NCBI GenBank assembly: GCA_025331125.1
Contig: JAOALB010000144.1
Location: 1 to 64,000, forward strand
Direction of reading: 5' to 3'
Source: Mycogone perniciosa
Taxonomy: Eukaryota > Ascomycota > Sordariomycetes > Hypocreales > Hypocreaceae
Length of the DNA stretch: 64,000 bases
In this document: piece by piece, positions 56,453-64,000 of the stretch
How the letters are laid out: the number at the start of each line of letters is the position of its first letter
Numbering within the stretch: the stretch's first letter is position 1
Notes under the pieces: generated by a model
Databases searched by the model: none
The model's input: the letters and a program-made list of their open reading frames with translations, nothing else
What the model was told of the DNA's origin: nothing
Made by a program: the position numbers and the translations under genes

Positions 56453-57813
56453 ATGGCAGCCTCCTCACGTTATGTAACGCCAGAACACTGGACAGAGCTT
56501 ATTGCAGCCAGGAGACAAAGGCACCTTTGCTCTGAGCAAGTCGAGGCCATCAAACGTTCCTGTGCGAGCAACTGTGGGAAAGAGCACGTTTCAGATTGTG
56601 CAACTTGCTACGACAAGGTCCTGGACAGGATGCGCCGGAGATACAGCGAGAGCGAGGAACGCGAGTGGTTTACGCAGAGGAAGGCTTTCCTACAAGAACT
56701 AGACGACTTGTTTGCCGACGCCAAGGAGAACAGGAGGAGCGTCAGGTTCATCGAGGCGAGGATAGAGTCGGAGAAGGAAGCGTGGTATCGATGGGTGCTG
56801 CGGAAATATCCCGAGTTCCTTGCCGTCTGTGATGATAGTGCTCATCACGACGTGCTAAGAGGCATGTTGGATGACCCAGATCGATCGCGCGACGAATTGG
56901 TGGAGATGATGTGGCGAGGAGTCGGAAAACCGCCGAACTGGTCGGAGCGCGTGGGCGCCTTTGCTGCAAAAGTTGATGCCGCAGGCTGGAATGAAGGAGT
57001 GTTGAAGAAGCTCTACGTTACCGAGTTCTTCATGGATCCTGAATCAGGACAGGTCTTGGAGGATGCCAAACCGTACTTGGACGAATTTCAGGCCAATGAA
57101 AACAAGAGGCTAGAGGAGATTATTGGCAAGATTGCGCAAGACAGTCAAGAGAACAAGAGTACAAAACCACAGCGCGAGAGTCACCAGAGACGGTTGGAGG
57201 ATCTTCGAAGGGCAAAGACGGCGTTTGAGCAAAACAAGAAGCAGGCTAAGAGCCGGGCTCAGAAAGCTCAAGAGCCATCTGCTGGCGAAGATCTTTATGA
57301 ACTTCCTGCTTGCTCGGTCTGTGCGAGAGCGGTGGATGTTAATGACATTCTATCCTGCTCCGTCTGCCAGGCGGTCACTCAAATGGGGGGCCACAAAAAG
57401 CTCACTGTATATTGCTCTGAAAAGTGCTACGACGGAGGTCATGTAGGTGATTTGACGACAACTTGACTCAAAAGCAAATGCTAACATGCCTTATTCAGGA
57501 CAAACACGTCGAAAAAGACCATGATTGTGAGGCGGGCGGCAACTGTGTACAACTATTTGATGAGGATGTTATCATGGATGATGGTGTCTCGACGGGCGCT
57601 TTTGCTTGCAAGGAGTGTTTCGACCAGAGGCAGGTGTCATTGTTTTGTTCAGAGCGCTGTGCGTTTAACAACATTGCCCGACATCGACAAAGCAAACACG
57701 GAGTTAGGACGGCAACGGAGGAGATCCCTAGTTTTGTCACTCCTTTGATGAAAGCAGTGGAGTTGATCCTCGGGAGGGAGAACCCCGGCTTGAAAATGTT
57801 GCCAATGTATTAA
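56453..57813 (+). CDS. Unnamed protein with two MYND-like zinc-binding segments
   Basis: I do not recognise this protein. Exons 56453-57442 and 57499-57813 encode 434 residues. The first 290 residues are helical and charged, with a coiled-coil-like stretch (QRRLEDLRRAKTAFEQNKKQ). Two Cys/His clusters follow. The first starts at Cys287: CSVCARAV, CSVCQAV, YCSEKC, then H and C residues across the splice site (DGGHDKHVEKDHDC), matching the order of a MYND finger. The second is shorter: CKECF, FCSERC, HRQSKH. This repeats the CXXC...CSEKC...H pattern, so tandem MYND-type fingers, the second incomplete, are inferred. MYND domains usually mediate protein contacts. The intron falls inside the first finger. 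Divergent from SF3b5. Confidence 0.8.
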
Positions 57814-58305
57814 GAAAATGCCAATGCATGCCTTGCGGATGGAGTTTCGGAGTTGTATCACCAAACACGACGGGGACTGATGTGTATGCTCTACATATTA
57901 TATGATATCCTTATTCAACTTGATCTTGGTATATTCCCCGTGTACTGTATCCTAATATCTCTATGTGTGTTCGTCATTAGCAGGACGGGAATAATAAGCG
58001 CGATACTATATGCTCATGAGCTATGGATAATTCGAATACGTATTTAAATTCCCGGGAATGGACGAAAATTCTTATGGATATGTTCACAAATGCACCCGTC
58101 TGAAGGCCCACTGATGTCCGCCAACTTCCGAACCACTTCGGAGTTGAAGCCACAATCGGAGCGTCTTTGCTCCGGATAAGCCGGCCCCAAAGCCGCGTCT
58201 TACCCCGGAGCGGAGCGGCAAATCTGTTTCTTTCAACACCCTCGCCTCCCTGAACACGCTTTGCCTAATCTTGCTATTTATCGTGAGGGTTGAGGGCATT
58301 CTGCC
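57814..58305. other. Spacer, promoter of Zn2Cys6 gene
   Basis: No gene seen. AT-rich near 57890-58080. The last 200 bases contain two inverted GC-rich CCGGAG/CTCCGG elements near 58140-58215, possible sites for a CGG-binding factor such as the adjacent Zn2Cys6 protein itself; this is speculation. Confidence 0.4.
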
Positions 58306-60494
58306 ATGGATCTTGGCACAGCGGACCAGAGCTCTCCCACATGCCGGAGTAGACAGAGAGTGTCAACGGCATGTGAGGCCTGCAGAGCCAACAAGATCCG
58401 GTGTCAACCGAGTGAACAACCGGGAGTGTGTCGGAAGTAAGCCAACCTGTTGTTTCTTTGCTTGCCACATTTCCCCAGTGCTGACATGACTAACGTAATC
58501 AGATGTCTATCGTCGAAGACGGAATGCATCTCCCGAACAGGCCCGCGGACACGCCGCCCTAGAAAGAGGGTGTAAGGTGACACTCTTCCCTATACTTTCC
58601 CCATATAAACTAATAGAGTCCTTTAGAGAAGAGGGCTCTTCACAATCTCAACCACTTGCTCTGGCTGCTGCCGCTTCTGCAGCTGCCCTTCCACCCCCCG
58701 GGCCATCTACTACATTCAGTATTGACTTTGAAGTTCCTACTCAATCAGAGATTGATGACAATTTCGAGACCCTCCAAGATAGTCATGCTCGCTTTATCGA
58801 AGCACTGTTTCCACCTGAGCCGGATGGCGATCCCTGGCAGTCGACTTCGTTGTCGGTGGATGACCTGCAAAGCCCACTGTCATCATCAACCGCTTCCCAT
58901 TCCATTGAAGACCTCCGCACCAAACCTACATTCAACCTTGCGTCTGCCGAATGCCTCCTTGCTTCATTTCGGTCCATGTTAATCCATCTTCCTTGCATCG
59001 TGCTACCTGACGATGTGTCTGTCCCACACTTGGCCAAGACACGCCCGTTTGTCTTGCTGGCTATCCTCGCAGCTGCCTCTGGGTCGAGGACCCTGCAAGG
59101 GCACAACCTGTATGACGAAGAATTCCGGAAAGTACTTGGCCTGAAGTTCGTGGCGGGTGGTGAGAGAAGCCTCGAACTCCTCCAAGGCATCCTCATTTAC
59201 TGCGCCTGGTACGTTGATTACACCGTCTATCTGTATGAATGATGAAAGGGCAAAGAGACTGATGAAGACAGGCACCCCTTCCATTTGCGACCGAGAAATA
59301 AGCAATCTTATCAGTACATGCGTATGGCTGCTGATTTAATCCGTGATTTGGAGTTGGACCAAGAGTTTCCCCTTGGCTTTTTAGAGGCCGAGGTAACAGA
59401 GCAGCAACTTGATGGCATCCGGGCATACCTAGGCTACTATTATGCCTCATCCGCGTAAGCCAGGCAAATATATTCCAAGTCCACACAGACAGCTGCTAAT
59501 ATGCTTAGTTTCGTGTTGGCTCGGAATAAACACAAGAACATGGCGATGAGTTTTACCCCCTGGACGGCCACATGCTGCGATGTTCTGGAGCGAAACGCCC
59601 AAGTTGATGGTGACTCAGTGCTTTCATCCCTTGCACGAGTGACGAGCACTATTGGAGATGTCTCAGAAGCATTGAACGAGCGGAAAGGCCAGACGAAACA
59701 TCAAGCCAAGATCATGCTCAAGGGCCTGGAGGTCCAGGCCAAAGAGCTAGAGGCTCGCTTGCTACCCTTCATCACTTCTTCAAGTAGGTCCTCCACTATT
59801 TGTTGAAAGGAGTACAATATTGACGTTCTCAGCTGCCGTAAGAATGCAACTCATACTCGTTAGCATCTACCTGGATGGCGGTCCACTACTTAAATTTCCA
59901 TCCCCGTCCAAATTGCATGCCGACGGCTATGCTCTATCCACACCAGACAAACTGCTTTCATGTGCTGAAGGCGTCAAGAATTTCCTGGATTTTATACTTG
60001 ATCTCAGCCAAGAAGAAATACTGAACTTCTCCGTGGTCGACTGGATCCGACTAATCTTGAGCATCATCGTCGCCGTTCGCCTATCCTTTCCGTTGGCCGA
60101 ATGTCCTAGCTTTGACCCAACCTGGGCACGCTCGCATATCAGACTTAATGAGTTCCTGGATACAATGTGTCCTGAGATGGATCTTACGCCGGCAGCTAAG
60201 AAAGTTGACGTTCTGTCTGCAAGTCGCGTTGTCTTTGCGGTTGTTAGGGACAGGTACAACCGAGAAGTTGAACGTCAGAATGCGACGATGACAGCTCCTA
60301 CTTCGCGGGGATGCCCTATGCTTGATAGGTCTTTGGATCAGTACATCTCGTCTTGGGATGCTGATTACAGATCAAGTGCCAGTGCAGTGCCGACGTCTGG
60401 GTCGGTTGGTAGCCCTCAAATATTTCATGACCTCTGGGCAACGATGACTGTGGGATGGACAACACAGGACCAGACGTTTAATGGGCAAGAGTGA
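58306..60494 (+). CDS. Zn2Cys6 fungal transcription factor
   Basis: Predicted nuclear DNA-binding regulator; target genes unknown. Exons 58306-58436, 58503-58571, 58627-59208, 59272-59454, 59509-59783 and 59833-60494 encode 633 residues. The binuclear cluster is perfect: Cys23, Cys26, Cys33, Cys42, Cys45 and Cys52 (CX2C-X6-C-X8-CX2C-X6-C), followed by a basic linker (RTGPRTRRPRKRV). An intron interrupts the cluster at Lys44, as is common in this class. The middle region (SYQYMRMAADLIRDLELDQE) resembles the fungal-specific regulatory domain. For exon 2 the GTAAGG donor at 58572 was preferred, because it alone restores frame with the acceptor at 58626. No cluster partner gene lies nearby. Confidence 0.9.
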
Positions 60495-63400
60495 AAGAGG
60501 ACGCATACCTTCGAGTTGTTATCACAACACGGAGCAGGACTCAGGATTCCACTTAATCGCTCTGGGATGCAATCATCTGCACACTACGCCGTACTGCTAA
60601 TCATCCTTGCTATATTGATGTTTGTTCTTTGACATTTGGCACTTTGAAGATGCTGTTGCAGAGAGATAGGGGTAAATCGAGTGTCTCGGTTGTTGAACAT
60701 CTACTTAGTACGACGTACTCCTCGGAACATTCTCTTACATCCAGGTCCTTGCCTATGAGTATTCATTCGTTTGCCATGCAGACATGGTCAAATTGCCCCT
60801 GGTTAAACGGCGTTCTGAACTACAAACCAATACCATGAATACCACCAGGAACCAAGTTCAATACGTGTGGCATCTTGGCTGCGAGAACATCGTAACGAAA
60901 CAAAATCCCTAGCGCAAGCTACGCCAACCCGCGAAGCGAGATGCTGCAACAGCCTACGTTTTCGGTATAAACTGCATTGGAGGAACCGAATCAGTTGTTC
61001 GCACAGAGACACGCTGGCCTCAACAGCCGTGATTCATGACAAGACGCCTTTGCTGCATACGATAGAGCGCCTCTTTGCCGACGCTACAAGCACATCGGAG
61101 AAGGCGTCCGTAGAGATAGAGCAGGCGGCTAACAATACTGATGTTCATACGATGAAGGTGCACAGGCGTGATGCATGCTTCCATCAAGACGACAACACAA
61201 GGACGGGAGATAGTCCGGAGTGTTTATTCCAAGCACGAAGGCCACGAATGTACAGTGCCTGCGCCTAGATAGACCCAATATATTACATGTTGTATCCTCT
61301 CCAATGAAGAAACATCAATGACTGACACCTTGCATGTATATCCTCTCCAATCACACTCAAGAAGATCCTCAACAACTTCTTCTCACGGCACTTTGACATG
61401 TGATGCCCACACATAATATGCTAGTCCTTGTGCCGCTGATAAGCTCCTCCCCCTTTTGCCACACCAAGCCATGAGCAAAGCTCATGTCATCACTTTGCTG
61501 TCTTTGCATTGCGCCTTCGCCTAGGGACAAAAGCCACCTGCCCCTCATCCATTCTTCGTGTTTGCCCTGACAACGTGGTTCCAGATAAACAAGATCCAGA
61601 GGAGCCCGTTTATCGTATATGTTCAAGCCACTGTGACCAGAACTACTTCGTACAGATTCTATTATCAAGAAAAACCTTGATGGACGTCCTCCATTCCTTT
61701 GTTGGTGCCCTTGTTTGATTCAAGTCGTTTCTAATAACACGCCAGGATACCTTGTATTGGCGTCAAGCAGTTCACCCCCCTAAACCCAGTCTTCACGAGA
61801 ACTCCTTCATCAACAACCGCATCATTGCCTCCCCTGCCAAATCTACCTACCCAATGCCTGCCATAAACCCCTACAAGCCGTAGCCTAAAGCGTTGAACCC
61901 CCTCCTCCAACTTCCATCTCTCTTCCCTGCAACACCACCATCCACCACAACAACAACTCTCACTCCTAGGATCAACCCTGCTCTCATCAACAACATGAGA
62001 AGCCCAAGGAGACACCCGCAGTAGCCCCAAGCCACAATCTCGTTCATCTAACACGTGGGAATCCCTCCCAGTCCTTCCTAACCGATTATCCCTACAGAGC
62101 ACTCCATACACCCTCCCCATTCGTCCCGTCGTGTTAACCGATCCATCAATACCCCGTCTGCCGCTCCAATAACCTAGTATCCCTCGACCCTCTAACCAAC
62201 CAACTTACACCACATTACACCCAAAAAAAACACACTCCCAATATCACAAACCATCCTCCCACCCCCCATAGAATCGCAAGAATTGCAATGCAAAGGATAT
62301 CGGCATCTACATCCCGAAAGTATAAATTTGGGGCTCTTCATGCGCGCCTAGCATGCACAACCGTTTGGATTTGGGGGGAAACCGAAAGCCTCCCTCGTTT
62401 TCGTTATTGCTTCAAGAAACGAACGGGAAAGTCATAGAGGGGTATTGAAGTCTTCGATCATATACGAAGCATAAATCTCTACAATGTACTTCTTACTTCG
62501 TAGCTGAAAAGCCAGACACCTCGTATACATCCTTGTTTACTACAGATTGTCCACACATCATCACGACGCTCAAGATGCATGATAATCGCTCGGGGAGGTA
62601 GGCGCATTTGCATGCGGTAAATATGACTCTATGGTTACGGTGTAAGAGGGAAGCCATATATCAAACAGAGCACACCAAAGTAGAACACAAACAAAGAGAA
62701 CACCAAAAAGGCGGCACTTAGAAGAAGATCTCGCGTCTTTCCGTATCCAATGCGCTGCCCAAAATAGGAATATAAGAAACAAATTCTGTGACCAAAAATA
62801 ACCTGAACGATAAACCAGGGGGGGGATCAAAGGTGAGGGGAATCGAACATTAGACCGATACCAAATACACCAACCCAACAACCAATTGACAGTCAACGCC
62901 ATAGCCGCTCTTCTTTGCCTCTTCTTTTTCTCATCAGGGGTAAAGACACGCTTCTTGATTCGACTGTTTTCATGTGATGGGGAAAAACGTGCCACAAAAG
63001 CTAAAACCTCTCATGCCGTCCCAGTTCAGACCCAGTCCCGCCCATCGTAACAAAATCCAAAACATGCCCATGGCCATTCCAATCCATCCAACCCGTAAAA
63101 TGCATAGTCCAGTAATAGATCAATAGACGAATCCGACGTGTAAACTCGGTCCAAACAGGTGAGGAAGCATGCCATCCCCAATGCAAGACCCGTAGAGCAG
63201 TGATGGAAAACTGTCCTTGACCCAGTCATGGCATCGTTCCATGTTCCATGCCTTGGCTGTAATGTCATGCGATGTGAAGTACCATATCTGGTCCTGGTGT
63301 ATTTTCCATTCTTCCTGCCGTCGTCCCATGCCGCTTGTTGTCCCTCTTTTCCCCATCTTTTGTGAACACCGGTTTGCATGTTAAATCCATCCAAGAAAAC

Positions 63401-64000
63401 GACGTAACCTCTTATTTTTGTCACATTTTCATCTTCATCGCTTTATTTTTCCCAATGTCAAACAAACGTGATTCCTTTTTTCTTCTTGCGTGCTTGCGTC
63501 GATGACAATGCCAATAAAAGAAAAGGAATAATAGAAACATCTGCCCCTGTGGAATGACCAAATGTCACCCTCATGCAAGATTTGGTTTATACCCAGGAGG
63601 CCCCCGTCCTTGCCCGTAAACCGAAGGGGGCGGTATCAGTCCCGTGGGCCGCCCAAGTATCCTGCATTGTGTCGAGGCACAATCCGAAAACTCCCTGAAA
63701 TAGTAATCGAAAACTCCAGCTATTATGTTCGTGCATGGTATGTCGGACATGTGGTATGAGTGCATTTGCATGCCGCCCGACGGCTCCCTAATTATCCGAA
63801 TCCCCCGCGCCATGCTGTACGGAACGACAAAATGAGATTGAAGTCAAGACAACCCGCCCAAAATCACAGAAAGCAACATCATTAAAGAAAAAACCGCCTC
63901 ACCATGCCATCAAAAAGTGCCGATGAAAGCGGGTGCGCCAATAGCATCCCGAGAAGTGTAATGCACGCACGTCTGTACTTCAAGTACATCGCGACGAGAA
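60495..64000. other. 3.5 kb terminal region, no gene supported
   Basis: No intact gene is recognised. The longest frame with some charged, protein-like character is at 62570-62995 on the minus strand (141 codons, start MARFSPSHENSRIKKR, then hydrophobic), but it has no family match. From about 62200 the sequence is rich in C and A runs and could be UTR of a gene beyond the window. Confidence 0.5.

Noticed and set aside
62820..62900. B-box-like GTTCGATTCC on the minus strand
   Set aside because: T stem and acceptor stem do not pair.
1..64000. Transposons, CRISPR arrays, rRNA genes
   Set aside because: No terminal repeats with transposase or reverse-transcriptase motifs, no regularly spaced repeats and no rRNA-like sequence were seen.

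Overview
The window is nuclear DNA from a filamentous ascomycete. Coding genes carry short GT-AG introns (about 48-90 nt). The gene set is typical of Pezizomycotina: an AreA/NIT2 nitrogen regulator, a 460-residue EF-1alpha, SLS1, Nse3, CENP-O, SF3b5 and a Zn2Cys6 factor. The style of the AreA and TEF1 proteins suggests a Sordariomycete, probably Hypocreales; that placement is inference from memory of the families. No transposon, CRISPR array or rRNA was found. One intron-containing tRNA-Arg(CCU) candidate is present.

Layout. 1-4.3 kb: areA/nit2 (-), with a 4.4 kb gene-free upstream region. 8.7-15 kb: a secreted SGNH/GDSL hydrolase, a SABATH-type carboxyl methyltransferase in an AT-rich setting, and a WBP11-like splicing protein, all (+). 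15.8-25.1 kb: a monocarboxylate-type MFS transporter (+), phosphopantothenate-cysteine ligase (-), an acetyl-CoA transporter of the SLC33A1 family (-), CENP-O/Mcm21 (+) and a repeat-rich GPI wall protein (-). 26.9-34.5 kb: a Yae1-type protein (-), a gene-poor stretch with a promoter-like CT-rich region and a 23-codon ORF, and an unrecognised 253-residue protein (-). 38.3-43.7 kb: a seven-exon cytochrome P450 (+), an MFSD10-like transporter (+) and the tRNA candidate (-). 43.7-48.2 kb: decayed coding-like sequence. 48.2-60.5 kb: a compact housekeeping block of tef1 (+), SLS1 (-), Nse3 (+), SF3b5 (-), an unnamed double zinc-finger protein (+) and a Zn2Cys6 regulator (+). 60.5-64 kb: nothing recognised.

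Gene models were rebuilt by hand from splice consensus and reading phase; every multi-exon CDS closes in frame. The genes do not form one pathway. Some share a theme: translation (tef1, Yae1, tRNA), splicing (WBP11, SF3b5), chromosome maintenance (CENP-O, Nse3), and CoA/acetyl-CoA supply (PPCS makes the CoA precursor, SLC33A1 moves acetyl-CoA).

The most unusual signals are a predicted 2-nt exon in tef1, an SF3b5 gene whose first coding exon is only the ATG, the tRNA candidate with a degenerate elbow, and a 9-bp motif (TACGGAGTA and its complement) repeated about 18 times, all in noncoding DNA.
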